Assembly (NCBI GenBank): GCA_039818825.1
Contig: JBCBTD010000030.1
Coordinates: forward strand, 1-50,557
Direction: 5' to 3'
Length of the DNA: 50,557 bases
Source of the DNA: JBCBTD01 sp039818825
Lineage (GTDB): Bacteria; Pseudomonadota; Alphaproteobacteria; Geminicoccales; Geminicoccaceae
Made by a program: the position numbers and the translations under genes. The notes beneath the pieces are model-generated. The model was not told the origin of the DNA and made no database searches. It was given only the letters and a program-made list of their open reading frames with translations. Below are positions 15,671-24,960 of the stretch, one piece after another (position 1 is the stretch's first letter; every line of letters begins with the position of its first letter).

Positions 15671-15799
15671 ACGGGCGTCATGGCCCGATCAGAGGGACAG
15701 GAAACGGGCGTCAATCGGGCGTCAGATCGGCGTTGCGTCCGTCAAACCGGACGCCCGAACGTCAAACGGCTTTGACGATCGCAGCGAACGTCAAAGCCG
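15671..15799. repeat. Cluster of short direct and inverted repeats upstream of radC
   Basis: ACGGGCGTCA occurs at 15671-15680 and 15704-15713 and, with one change, at 15715-15724. GCGTCCG/CGGACGC form a hairpin at about 15735-15754. GTCAAACGGCTTTGAC (15761-15776) is a palindrome. CGGCTTTGACG (15767-15777) is repeated inverted and exact at 15789-15799. The shared core is TTTGACG/CGTCAAA. It lies 50-180 bases upstream of the radC start, where operator sites would be. Confidence 0.6.
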
Positions 15800-15862
15800 C
15801 TGCCGGAACCCGGCACGGCTGAGGAACGTCGTCGAGGCGGGTCTGGTGAAACTCGGCCGGCG

Positions 15863-18028
15863 TCAGCGGCCGACGTCACCGTCGATCGTCGGCCGAGCTG
15901 CAGCGAGCGGGCCGGTCCGTGCTTCGCCGACGGCCGCCAAGACGGCGTCCGTCGTCAACAGCTCCGAGAGGACCAACCCGGCGGGTGCGGCTGGCCCGTA
16001 GACGGCATTGAACGGAATGCCGTAGCGCCCGTGGCGCTCGAGGAATGCGGCGATGGTCGGATCGGGCAACGTCCAGTCCGCCCGCATGAGCACGACGTCG
16101 GGGGCGGCCAGCGCGCTCGCGACCGGTTCGCGGTCGATGACGAACGACTTGTTGGCAAGGCAGGTGACGCACCAGGCGGCCGTAACGTCGAGGAACACGA
16201 CGCGGCCGTTGGCCACCAACTCGGGGATGCGAGCCTCGTCGAACGGCTCCCACCGGGCTTCGAGCGCCGTCGCGGTGGCCGGCATCGCCGACACCGATGG
16301 TCCGCTCGATGCCGGCAACACCAACGCCAGGGCGGCAGCGGCGACGGCCGCGGCCCCGGCAACACGCCGGACGGTCCCCCGGCGGCGGAGCGCCCATATG
16401 GCGAGGGCCAAAGAAGCCGCGAGCACCGCCAACACGACGACGGTCATCGACACTCCGCGCTGCAGAGCCATCACCCAGCCCAGCCACGCCGCCGTCGCGA
16501 CCAGAGCCACGCCGAGGATCGGGCGGACCCAGGCCAGCCAGGGTCCCGGCCGCGGCAACCAGCCGGCGACCTGCGGAAACGCTGCAACCGCGAGATATGG
16601 CAGGGCAAGGCCGATACCGAGCGTCAGGAACACGACGAGGACGATCGCTGGATTGCCGGCCAGTGCGAACCCCACGGCAGTGCCTAGGAACGGCGCCGAG
16701 CAGGGGGTCGCGAGGAGGGTCGCCAGCACCCCGCTGGCGAAGTGGCCAAGCAAACCTTCCCGCGGCACGCTGTCGATCCGCTCGCCGATCGCCCCCGGCA
16801 GCGCTATCTCGAACGCTCCGAACAGGTTGGCGGCGAACAGGAGGACCAGGGCCATCATCGCCACGATGAAGATCGGCTCCTGGAAATGGACGCCCCAACC
16901 GACGGTCACGCCCGCGCTTTGCAGCGCAACGAGCACGGCGGCGAGGAAAAGGAACGACGCGACGATACCGGCAGCCGTCGCGAGGAACCCCCGCCTCACG
17001 CTGGCACGCGATGCCCCTCCCTGACCGAGGACCGACGCCAGCTTCAGCGAAAGGACCGGCAGCACACAAGGCATGATGTTGAGGATGAGGCCGCCAGCCA
17101 GGGCGAGCACCAGGATCCGCAGCAGATCGGCGGTGGCGACACCCGCAAGCGCCGTCGTCACCGAGCCGGCCGCGGCGGCACCGCCGACGACGGTAGCCGC
17201 CTCGACGACGAAACTCTGGTCGACCGCCGTCACGCGCACCGAGTCGCCGGCCAAGCCGGCAACGTCGGCACCGGCTTCCAACGGCACGCTCGCCACCCAG
17301 CCATCGCCGTTGCGCGACCAGGTCGGCGTGCCGAAGAAGCGTCGTCCATCGGCTTCGACGAACACGTCGGCCCCGAGCGCCGGCTGGTTGCCGCTGAACG
17401 CCACGCGAAGGCCCTCTGCGGTGGTCTCGACGGTCGGCAACGGCAAGCCAAGCGCCGCCATGTCGACCGGTACCCGGCCGGCCCCGCGGCTGATCGAGGC
17501 GGCGGCGCCCTCGTCGATCGCCGCAGGACCCGCCGGCAAGTCCAGGGCCAGCTCGATCGTCCGCGGAACGCAGATGGTGCTGCACACGAGAAGGTCGGCG
17601 GTCGCGCGCAGCAGCACCGGCTGACCTGGCGTGGCAACGGTGACGTCCAGCGGGAATACGGTGTCGGCGTCGTAGCCGATCGTTTCGACGCCGAACTGGG
17701 AGAACCGGGCCGGCGCCGGCCACTCCATCGTGACGTCAGCGACGTTCTCGGACGCAGCCCAATCGAGCTGTGGCGGCAAGCCGGCGTCGCCGGGCGAGCG
17801 CCAATAGGTCTTCCACCCGTCGCCCAGGAACACTTCGAAGCCGGCGGTGATCGACGGCAGGCTGCCGGTGGCGTCGACCGCCGTCAGCAAACGCGCGCGC
17901 ACGGCGTCGTCGCCCGCGATCGGGCCCGTCGCGGCTGTGGCGGGCGACGCCGGCCATGCGAGTACAGCGACGAGCCATGCCGACACCAGCAACCCGAACA
18001 CCCTGCCCAACGACGCTCCTCGCTTCAT
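15863..18028 (-). CDS. ScsB/DsbD-like thiol:disulfide interchange protein
   Basis: 721 residues. It moves reducing equivalents from cytosolic thioredoxin across the inner membrane to periplasmic substrates. An N-terminal signal peptide (MKRGASLGRV then a hydrophobic core ending ATAAT) is followed by a periplasmic domain with the Cys pair in LLVCSTICVP. Then come about eight membrane helices with the two conserved cysteines in NIMPCVLPVLSLK and ATPCSAPFLG. The C-terminal thioredoxin-like domain has TAAWCVTCLANK (CxxC). Length and the bipartite N-domain fit ScsB-type DsbD better than short CcdA. ATG 18028 fits the signal peptide; GTG 18046 is an alternative. The DsbA-like gene lies upstream on the same strand. 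Confidence 0.92.
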   Translation of the reverse strand: MKRGASLGRVFGLLVSAWLVAVLAWPASPATAATGPIAGDDAVRARLLTAVDATGSLPSITAGFEVFLGDGWKTYWRSPGDAGLPPQLDWAASENVADVTMEWPAPARFSQFGVETIGYDADTVFPLDVTVATPGQPVLLRATADLLVCSTICVPRTIELALDLPAGPAAIDEGAAASISRGAGRVPVDMAALGLPLPTVETTAEGLRVAFSGNQPALGADVFVEADGRRFFGTPTWSRNGDGWVASVPLEAGADVAGLAGDSVRVTAVDQSFVVEAATVVGGAAAAGSVTTALAGVATADLLRILVLALAGGLILNIMPCVLPVLSLKLASVLGQGGASRASVRRGFLATAAGIVASFLFLAAVLVALQSAGVTVGWGVHFQEPIFIVAMMALVLLFAANLFGAFEIALPGAIGERIDSVPREGLLGHFASGVLATLLATPCSAPFLGTAVGFALAGNPAIVLVVFLTLGIGLALPYLAVAAFPQVAGWLPRPGPWLAWVRPILGVALVATAAWLGWVMALQRGVSMTVVVLAVLAASLALAIWALRRRGTVRRVAGAAAVAAAALALVLPASSGPSVSAMPATATALEARWEPFDEARIPELVANGRVVFLDVTAAWCVTCLANKSFVIDREPVASALAAPDVVLMRADWTLPDPTIAAFLERHGRYGIPFNAVYGPAAPAGLVLSELLTTDAVLAAVGEARTGPLAAARPTIDGDVGR

Positions 18029-18204
18029 CGGCTCCGTCTCGATCACCCGCGGGCGCGCCGCTCGAAGGAAAGCGTCGCGTCATCGCGATGTTGGCCGTGG
18101 CAGCTGGGAGCGCAAGCGCGCAAGACGTAGCGGGGGATGCGGCGCCGACACGTCTCCGTGCGCGATCGGGCCGGCACCGGCCGGGCGGTGGTCGTCTGGC
18201 CGGC

Positions 18205-19005
18205 TCAACTGCAGGCTGGAATCGGTCCGTCCTGGCGTTCCCGCTCGATCAACGCCCGCAACTCACGGTCATCGATGGCACCCTGGACGACGGTGCGCCC
18301 GACCACCATCGCCGGCGTACCGACGAAGCGGAAGAGGTCTGCCACTGCTTCGGTCCGCTCCAGCTCGCCAGCCACGGCCGGACCGTCGAGGTCGGCCAAC
18401 ATCGTCGCCGGGTCGATGCCGACATCGAGGGCGACCCGCTGGAGCTGCGCCGGGGTCGGCAGGAATGCGCTGCCCATCAACGTCGCATGGAACGCGACGT
18501 AGGCGCCCTGTCGCTTGGCGGCCAGCGCCGCCTTGGCGGCGTCCACCGACGCGTCACCTAGAATCGGCCACTCGTGCCACACCACCCGGAGCGTTCCGGC
18601 TGACCGTTCCTCGAGCTCGGCCAGACTTTGCGTTTGGACGCGGCAATATGGACAAAGAAAGTCGGTGAACACGGCGATGGGCACCACCCCGTCGGGGATG
18701 GTCGAAGTGCCGAACAACGCGTCACAGGGCCGGGCGCGGGCCCAAGCGAGCACCTCGGGGGACACCGCCTCTCCGTTGCCGCCGCCAAGCCCGAACAAAG
18801 GTGACGGGCCGACGGTGACGTTGCCGCCCGCAAGCGAGCGGAAGCCCTTCGGCTCGGCGAGCGGTTCGAAGCGGAAAGCAGCCGGGCTCGGGGCGAGCGC
18901 GCGCTGCAGGCCCAGCCAAGCGGCAACGCCGACGGCGGCGATCCCAGCGAAAGCCAGCAAGCTTCGCCGCGAGCGTCGCGCCGGCCCGGCTTCACCAGTG
19001 CTCAC
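18205..19005 (-). CDS. DsbA-like periplasmic thiol oxidoreductase
   Basis: 266 residues. The N-terminal membrane anchor or signal (RSLLAFAGIAAVGVAAWLGL) comes first, then a thioredoxin/DsbA fold with the active site FTDFLCPYCRVQTQ (CPYC) near residue 118, and the cis-proline region FVGTPAMVVGRTVVQG near 232. It probably makes or isomerises disulfides in exported proteins. GTG 19005 is the start, with GGAG about 9 bases before it. The gene begins 4 bases after the patatin gene ends and precedes the ScsB/DsbD-like gene, its likely redox partner. Confidence 0.9.
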   Translation of the reverse strand: MSTGEAGPARRSRRSLLAFAGIAAVGVAAWLGLQRALAPSPAAFRFEPLAEPKGFRSLAGGNVTVGPSPLFGLGGGNGEAVSPEVLAWARARPCDALFGTSTIPDGVVPIAVFTDFLCPYCRVQTQSLAELEERSAGTLRVVWHEWPILGDASVDAAKAALAAKRQGAYVAFHATLMGSAFLPTPAQLQRVALDVGIDPATMLADLDGPAVAGELERTEAVADLFRFVGTPAMVVGRTVVQGAIDDRELRALIERERQDGPIPACS

Positions 19006-19009
19006 GACG

Positions 19010-20257
19010 TCACGGCTCCGTTGCCCTCACGTGGCTGGGCAGAAAAGGCGGTAGGGGTGACCATGCCTTACCGCTTTCCAGCTTCTTCTCACCGTAGTCG
19101 TAGAGCGCTGCCATGTAGTCGACGTCGAACGGTCCACTGTAGGGCACCGTGAAATCATCGCCGATCCAAGTGGCGTAGAAATTGGCGTCCGCGGCCTCTG
19201 CCGCCAGATACCCTACGTAGATGTCGGTCAGCCCCGACATCTTGATCATGGTCGACGCCGCGCGGCCGACGACCGTGATCAAGTCGTACTGTACGCCTTC
19301 GTGCTGCGGGGCGACACGGCCGTTGCGGACGACGTAGATGTCGAGGGGTGCGCGTTCGACATCAGGAACCTGGGCGGCGATCTCGTCGAGGCGGAAGAGC
19401 CACGACGCCATGACCGTATCCTGCGAGATCACGCCGCCGTCAGCGTGGATCTCGTCGTAGCTTTCGCCGTCAGCTTCCACCTCGAAGGTAACGGGCGGGA
19501 AGGCGCCGGGAATCGAGGCGGAGGCCAGTAGCGCTTTCCGGAACACGTCGAGCGCCTCGGGCGCACCGCTGGAGGCGATTGCGGTCAGATCCCAGATGAC
19601 CGGACGCTGCGCGTCGAGATTGGTGGACTGGACGAACAGGCGCCGCCCTTTGGCGGCTTCGGCGGCCACCGCCTCGAGCAACGCTTCGTCGGCGTAGCTG
19701 CTGATGACCTCGAAGAGCGGCAGAGTGTCCATTGCCGACGCCTTCGGCAAGATGTTGACCCAGGCGCGCTCACTGAAGATTCGATCTGCCGGCAAGGAGA
19801 AGACCTCCTTCAGATCGGCGTCGTAGTCGGGGCCCAGAAACGCGAACGGCGCCGAGAGCCCGCCGGTACTCACGCCGGTCACCAACTGGAACTCGGGTCG
19901 GTCGCCCGCATCGGACCAAGCCTTCAAAAGCCCCGCACCGAAGGCGCCATCATCGGCACCGCCGGACAACGCCAACAGCACGACCCGGTCGGGGCCACCG
20001 CTGGAAAGCCGCTGCTCGCGCATCGTCAGGAGATAGTCCTCGAGCCCCGGGCGGGGCGCGTCACCCCAGTGGCGTGCGTCGGGAATCCCAGGGATTTGCG
20101 CGATCTCCGAGTGATCCGCCGGCACCGGCCGCCGTTCGACCGACGCGCAAGCCGCGAGCACACCGACGACCAACACCAGCAGCAGTGCCCGCGACCCCGG
20201 CCTGGACCAGGGGACGGCCGATCGACCCCAGTCTCGATAGCGCACTCGTCCGTACAT
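19010..20257 (-). CDS. Patatin-like phospholipase lipoprotein
   Basis: 415 residues. A lipoprotein-type signal (ALLLVLVVGVLAACASVERR, lipobox LAAC) predicts lipid anchoring in the envelope. The patatin domain shows the oxyanion glycine-rich loop LALSGGADDGAFGAGLL, the nucleophile elbow GVSTGG (Ser of GxSxG), and the catalytic Asp in HADGG. This Ser-Asp dyad hydrolyses acyl lipids. A good Shine-Dalgarno (GGAGGTG) precedes ATG 20257. Its neighbours downstream are the periplasmic redox genes; the lipid substrate is unknown. Confidence 0.9.
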   Translation of the reverse strand: MYGRVRYRDWGRSAVPWSRPGSRALLLVLVVGVLAACASVERRPVPADHSEIAQIPGIPDARHWGDAPRPGLEDYLLTMREQRLSSGGPDRVVLLALSGGADDGAFGAGLLKAWSDAGDRPEFQLVTGVSTGGLSAPFAFLGPDYDADLKEVFSLPADRIFSERAWVNILPKASAMDTLPLFEVISSYADEALLEAVAAEAAKGRRLFVQSTNLDAQRPVIWDLTAIASSGAPEALDVFRKALLASASIPGAFPPVTFEVEADGESYDEIHADGGVISQDTVMASWLFRLDEIAAQVPDVERAPLDIYVVRNGRVAPQHEGVQYDLITVVGRAASTMIKMSGLTDIYVGYLAAEAADANFYATWIGDDFTVPYSGPFDVDYMAALYDYGEKKLESGKAWSPLPPFLPSHVRATEP

Positions 20258-20401
20258 CGATGCACCTCCACGGCAATGTCATTGGACCAAGACCAGCCGC
20301 TGCCGGATCGAAGATGCGGGCCTGCGGGTCGGCGGCACCTCCCTGTCTGCCGTACCTGCGGGACGAGCACCAGCCGGCGGAGCTCGCACCCAGCTCCTCC
20401 G

Positions 20402-21421
20402 TCAACGATCGGGCACGACGGGCTGCCCGGAGGCCGCCGACGCGTAGGCCGCTTCGACCAGTGCGAACGTCTTCGCATTGTCCCGGCCGGAGGTTTGGAA
20501 CTCGGCACCTGACCGCAGGCAATCGGCAAAATGCTGCTGTGTGTTGAGCACGGATTCCTGCACCATCGCCCATTGCGGGTCGGCCCAAGCCGGGGCACGG
20601 GGCGACACGTCCTGCACGGTCATGCTGCCGGATCGATGGCACTCGAGGCGGTAGTCCGCCTTCAGTAGGAGGCTCCCGTTCGTGCCTTCGACGTCCACCA
20701 GCGTCTGCGGAAAGGGATCCGGCTCGATGCGGTTCGTGTAGGTGCACACCACCTCCGACACCGCACCCGATTGATGGCGGAGCGACATGGTGGCCTGTGC
20801 CTCGCCGGCGGCACCCGGCATCGTCCGCTGGGTCCGGGCATAGAGATCGGTGACGTCGCCCAGAAGAAAGCGGGCGACGTCGAGGACGTGGATGCCGAGA
20901 TCCAGAACGATGAAGCGCTCGACCTCCGCGAGGTAGGGCTGCCCCTTCACCACGTCGAAGCCCGTGCGGAAAGAAATGTGAGCGAAGAACGGGGCGCCGA
21001 TGGACGCGACGGCATCCTTCAGCGCAATCAGGGGCGCTTGGAAGCGGAAATTCTCGTGGATCATGACGCGAATGCCGGCGCGTTCGCACGTTGCCAGAAT
21101 TCGCCTCACGCCCTCGAGGTCCGGCGCGAAGGGCTTCTGGCAGATCACGTGAACACTCGCCGCAGCGGCCTTCTCGACCAACCGCTCGTGGGTCTCCATG
21201 GTCGTCGCAACGTCCAGGAAATCGAGGCTTTCGGCCGCCAGCATCGCATCGATGTCGGTGTAGGCGGTGGCCCCGGTAAGCGCGGCGGCCGCCTCGGCCT
21301 TGGCCGCATCGAGATCACAGACGGCGGCAAGGTTCGCCCCCCGCACGTCGCCCCACGCCCTGAGATGGTTCTGGGCAAAGAAGCCGCAGCCGATCACGGC
21401 GCCTTTGAGCACCGTCGTCAC
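20402..21421 (-). CDS. Gfo/Idh/MocA-family oxidoreductase (second copy)
   Basis: 339 residues. An N-terminal Rossmann domain (KGAVIGCGFFAQNHLRAW) for NAD(P) is followed by a substrate and dimer domain with MIHENFRFQAPL. The usual EKP triad motif is QKP here (VICQKPFAPD). Such enzymes oxidise or reduce sugars, inositols and their derivatives in the cytosol. GTG 21421 overlaps the stop of the preceding oxidoreductase (GTGA). It is the last gene of the sugar ABC importer operon, so it probably acts on the imported compound. The two oxidoreductases are clear paralogues. Confidence 0.9.
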   Translation of the reverse strand: MTTVLKGAVIGCGFFAQNHLRAWGDVRGANLAAVCDLDAAKAEAAAALTGATAYTDIDAMLAAESLDFLDVATTMETHERLVEKAAAASVHVICQKPFAPDLEGVRRILATCERAGIRVMIHENFRFQAPLIALKDAVASIGAPFFAHISFRTGFDVVKGQPYLAEVERFIVLDLGIHVLDVARFLLGDVTDLYARTQRTMPGAAGEAQATMSLRHQSGAVSEVVCTYTNRIEPDPFPQTLVDVEGTNGSLLLKADYRLECHRSGSMTVQDVSPRAPAWADPQWAMVQESVLNTQQHFADCLRSGAEFQTSGRDNAKTFALVEAAYASAASGQPVVPDR

Positions 21422-22413
21422 AACGCCCTACCCGTTTCCGCCGAGCGATAGGCTTTGAAGACCAGATCGAGCGTTTCCAGGTTGTCGGCACCCGACGTGG
21501 CCGGGGCACCGCCAGTGCGGAGACAGTCGATCCAATGACGCTGGATGTTGAGCACGCTATCCTGCACCACGTGCCAGGGCTTGGCACCGAACGGTGGTAC
21601 CTCTGGTTCGACCCGTGTCTGGTGCGCCGGGCGGTTCCCTGAAACCCTCATCTCGTAGCCGCCGCGCAGCTCGACCGTTCCTGCCGTGCCTTCGATGCGC
21701 ACGATGGTCTCGGGAAAGGGATCTGGATGGCGCTTGGTGAAGAACGAGACGTCGACGAGGCTCACCGCTCCCGATTCGTGGTCCAGCGTGATGGTTGCCG
21801 CATCTTCGCCCGCCACCTCCGGGTTGATTCTCTGTGTTCGGCAGTGCAACCGCGTTACTCGGCCGAGGTAGAACCGAGCGACGTCCAGCAAGTGGACGCC
21901 GACGTCCATGATCGCCAGCCGTGGCTCGGTCCGGAGATAGGGCTGACCCGAATAGATGTCGTAGCCGTGGCGGAACTGGATGCGTCCGTAGGTCGGCTCG
22001 CCGATCTCACCATTGGCGATCACGTCGCGGACGGCGACGAGCGGCGCCTGCCAGCGAAAGTTCTCGTGGACCATCAGCGGAACGGCCGCCGCCGCACACG
22101 CCGCGACCATGGCCTCGGCGTCCGCGAGGTCGAGAGCGAAAGGCTTCTGGCAGATGACGGCGACGCCGTGCGACGCGGCGAGTTCGACCAGGGCTCGATG
22201 ACTATCGACGGTGGTGATGACGTCGACGAAGTCGAGCCGCTCGTTCGCCAACATGGTCGCCGCGTCGGCGTAGCTGACCGCACCCGGCCACTGGGCCTTC
22301 GCCGGATCGAGATCGCACACCGCAGCAACGGTGACTCCGTCGAGCATCTCCCAAGCCGCGAGATGATTGTGGGCGAAGAAGCCGCAGCCGATGACCCCCG
22401 CACGAAGTGTCAT
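21418..22413 (-). CDS. Gfo/Idh/MocA-family oxidoreductase (first copy)
   Basis: 331 residues, closely similar to the following gene: AGVIGCGFFAHNHLAAWE at the NAD(P) site, VICQKPFALDLADAE in place of EKP, MVHENFRWQAPL and a DVGVHLLDVARF segment holding likely catalytic residues. It starts 7 bases after the end of the permease gene, so it belongs to the importer operon. The pair may carry out two successive redox steps on one sugar, as seen in scyllo-inositol or other polyol pathways, or could form a heterodimer. The substrate cannot be told from sequence. Confidence 0.9.
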   Translation of the reverse strand: MTLRAGVIGCGFFAHNHLAAWEMLDGVTVAAVCDLDPAKAQWPGAVSYADAATMLANERLDFVDVITTVDSHRALVELAASHGVAVICQKPFALDLADAEAMVAACAAAAVPLMVHENFRWQAPLVAVRDVIANGEIGEPTYGRIQFRHGYDIYSGQPYLRTEPRLAIMDVGVHLLDVARFYLGRVTRLHCRTQRINPEVAGEDAATITLDHESGAVSLVDVSFFTKRHPDPFPETIVRIEGTAGTVELRGGYEMRVSGNRPAHQTRVEPEVPPFGAKPWHVVQDSVLNIQRHWIDCLRTGGAPATSGADNLETLDLVFKAYRSAETGRAL

Positions 22414-22420
22414 CGCCCGA

Positions 22421-23419
22421 TCATCCTTCCTCGACGCGGATGCTTCGCCGCCGCATCGCTTCGGCTATCCGCGAGCGCTGACTGTCGATGAGAACGGCGA
22501 AAAAGATGATGCTCGCGGTCACCAAGGGGTAGATGTACGGATTGGCGTTCGTCATCACCAAGCCATTCTCGACGGTCTGGATCAGGATGGCGCCGAACAC
22601 GGTACCGACCACGCCGCCGCGGCCGCCGAAGAGGCTGGTCCCGCCAAGCACGGCGGCGGCGATCACCGGAAACTCCTTTTGGAAGCCGAAGGTGGACGAG
22701 GCAGCGGCGACCTGCGCGATCGAGACCAGTCCGCCCAGGGCGGCGCAAAGCCCACAGATGCAATAGACCGCGAACAGCACCATGGGCACGTTGATGCCGG
22801 CCTTGGCGGCGGCAACGGGATCCTGGCCGACCGCGTAGACTTGGCGGCCGAACGGCGTCTCACGCAACACCAACCAAGCGCTGACGAACACCGCCAGGAA
22901 CATCCAGATCGCCCAGGGCACGCCGAAATAGCTGGTGCGTCCAAGGGCCATGATCGGCTCTTCCACGAACACCATGCGCGTGTCCGTCATCCAAAGCGCT
23001 AGGCCACGAAGAATGAACAACGTCGACAGCGTGATGATGAACGGATGGAGCCCGCGCAGCTGTACGACGAAGAAGCCGTTCACCGCGCCCAATGCCAGAC
23101 CCAGCAAGGCCACGAGTGGAAACGCCATCAAGACTGGCAGATCGCCCAACACCAAAGCCAGCACGGCCACCACGACATACATCACGGCACCGACGGAAAG
23201 GTCGATGCCCGCCGTCAGCAGCACGAACGTCATGCCGATCGCCATGATCGCGATGTGCGATGATTGGGTGACGATGTTCGTGAAGTTGCTGAGGGTGAAG
23301 AAACGGTCGGACAGGCTGGCAAACACCACCAGCACCAAAGCGAACGCGATCAGTGGCGCACTCTGAAGTAGGAGGATCGTCCAGCGGCGCCGGCGTGCGG
23401 CCTGTTCCTTCGCCTCCAT
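22421..23419 (-). CDS. Sugar ABC transporter permease (RbsC/XylH type), 1
   Basis: 332 residues with about 8-10 membrane helices and the family signature MAIGMTFVLLTAGIDLSVGA near residue 65, plus GGTSLFGGRGGVVGT. It forms half of the membrane channel of a CUT2-class monosaccharide or polyol importer. ATG 23419 overlaps the ATPase stop by one base (TGATG), which suggests coupled translation. A TTG three bases upstream is a less likely start. Confidence 0.93.
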   Translation of the reverse strand: MEAKEQAARRRRWTILLLQSAPLIAFALVLVVFASLSDRFFTLSNFTNIVTQSSHIAIMAIGMTFVLLTAGIDLSVGAVMYVVVAVLALVLGDLPVLMAFPLVALLGLALGAVNGFFVVQLRGLHPFIITLSTLFILRGLALWMTDTRMVFVEEPIMALGRTSYFGVPWAIWMFLAVFVSAWLVLRETPFGRQVYAVGQDPVAAAKAGINVPMVLFAVYCICGLCAALGGLVSIAQVAAASSTFGFQKEFPVIAAAVLGGTSLFGGRGGVVGTVFGAILIQTVENGLVMTNANPYIYPLVTASIIFFAVLIDSQRSRIAEAMRRRSIRVEEG

Positions 23420-24957
23420 CAATGGCTCCGCTCGAAATCATCGAGACTGGTACGCATCGCCGTCTCGAGAATCTTCTCGTTGTCGAATTCGTGGCGATGA
23501 TGAATGCCGGTGATCTCGCCTCGGTTCATCACCAAAATGCGATCGCACATGCCAATCAACTCTTCCATCTCCGACGAGATGAACAAGATGGCGGCGCCTT
23601 CGGCTACGAGATCGTTGACGATCTTGTATATCTCGTACTTGGCACCGACGTCGATGCCGCGAGTCGGCTCATCCAGCAGAAATACTTTGGGATGGCGCAG
23701 CAACCATTTGCCGATGACGACCTTTTGCTGGTTCCCGCCGGAAAGGTTTTTGACGAGCATGGAGCCGTAGTCTGTCGTGTTGACCTGCAGCCGACGACTG
23801 ACGTCGGCGACATCGGCGGCAAGTTTGGTGCGGTCGATCCAGCCGGTCCGTTCGTTGGCGTAGCTCTGCAACGACGGCAGTCCGGCGTTGTCGATGATCG
23901 ACGCCTCCATCAACAAGCCTTCGCCGCGCCGATCTTCGGTTAGGAACGCCATCCCGCGGGCCATGCACGTCTCGGGCGTTACCGTTTCGAGCACCTCGCC
24001 ATGCACGCTGATGCTCCCCGCCTCGAACGGATCCAGCCCGAACAGGATGCGGGCCAGCTCAGAACGACCGGCACCCATCAGTCCGGCAAGACCCAACACC
24101 TCGCTCTCGTGCAGGATGAAGCTCACATCCTTCACCACCCCGGGCTGGGTGACGCCCTCGACGGTAAGCGCCGGCGCAACCGAAGGCTTCGTGTCGCGTT
24201 CAGGGAACAGATTCTCGATCTGGCGGCCGACCATCATCGAGATCAGGCTCTCGATCGTCATCTCATCGCGCGTACCGCCACCGACGAGATGGCCGTCGCG
24301 CAGCACTTGGACGCCGTCGCAAACCCGCAGCACGTCGCCCAGGATGTGGCTGACGTAGATGACGGCGATGCCTTGAACGCGCAGCCTCTCCATTATCTCG
24401 AAAAGTTTGGCCGTCTCCCGCCGCGTCAACGACGTGGTCGGTTCGTCGAAGAGGATGATGCGGGCGTCGACACTCAACGCCTTGGCGATCTCGACCAGTT
24501 GCCGCTCGCCCTGGCTCAGCCTGCCCACCAGAGTGTTTGGCGGGTAGCGAACGTCGACCATGTCCAGCAGTTGACGGGTGCGTTCACTGATCCGGCCACG
24601 ATCGATCAGCGGCAGACGGCCCCAGCGTCTCGGAAAACCGCTGACGAACACGTTCTCTTCGATGCTCAGATTCTCGAAGAGATTGAGCTCCTGATGAATG
24701 AAAGCGAGGCCAGCGGCCTGCGCGTCGCGGGGGCCGCCCGGTACGTAGGCTTCGCCCGCCAGCGTGATCGAGCCGGCATCGGCTTTGTGGATACCGCCCA
24801 AGATGTTCATCATGGTCGACTTGCCGGAGCCGTTCTCGCCGACGAGACCGATGGTTTCACCCTGGTGCAGCGCGAAGCTCACCTGATGCAGAACCTCCAC
24901 GCCGAAGAAGCTCTTCGACAAGCCTTCCACGCGAAGGATCTCGGCGCCGCTGCTCAC
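23419..24957 (-). CDS. Sugar ABC transporter ATP-binding protein (RbsA/MglA type)
   Basis: 512 residues with two fused ABC domains. The first has Walker A GENGSGKS, signature LSQGERQLVEIAKAL and Walker B ILFDEPTTSL. The second has the degenerate P-loop LMGAGRSELARIL normal for this family, then LSGGNQQKVVIGKWL and VFLLDEPTRGIDVGAK. It powers uptake by the two permeases on either side. GTG 24957 is the start, 3 bases after the permease stop. Operon order is binding protein, permease, ATPase, permease. Confidence 0.95.
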   Translation of the reverse strand: MSSGAEILRVEGLSKSFFGVEVLHQVSFALHQGETIGLVGENGSGKSTMMNILGGIHKADAGSITLAGEAYVPGGPRDAQAAGLAFIHQELNLFENLSIEENVFVSGFPRRWGRLPLIDRGRISERTRQLLDMVDVRYPPNTLVGRLSQGERQLVEIAKALSVDARIILFDEPTTSLTRRETAKLFEIMERLRVQGIAVIYVSHILGDVLRVCDGVQVLRDGHLVGGGTRDEMTIESLISMMVGRQIENLFPERDTKPSVAPALTVEGVTQPGVVKDVSFILHESEVLGLAGLMGAGRSELARILFGLDPFEAGSISVHGEVLETVTPETCMARGMAFLTEDRRGEGLLMEASIIDNAGLPSLQSYANERTGWIDRTKLAADVADVSRRLQVNTTDYGSMLVKNLSGGNQQKVVIGKWLLRHPKVFLLDEPTRGIDVGAKYEIYKIVNDLVAEGAAILFISSEMEELIGMCDRILVMNRGEITGIHHRHEFDNEKILETAMRTSLDDFERSH

Positions 24958-24960
24958 GTT

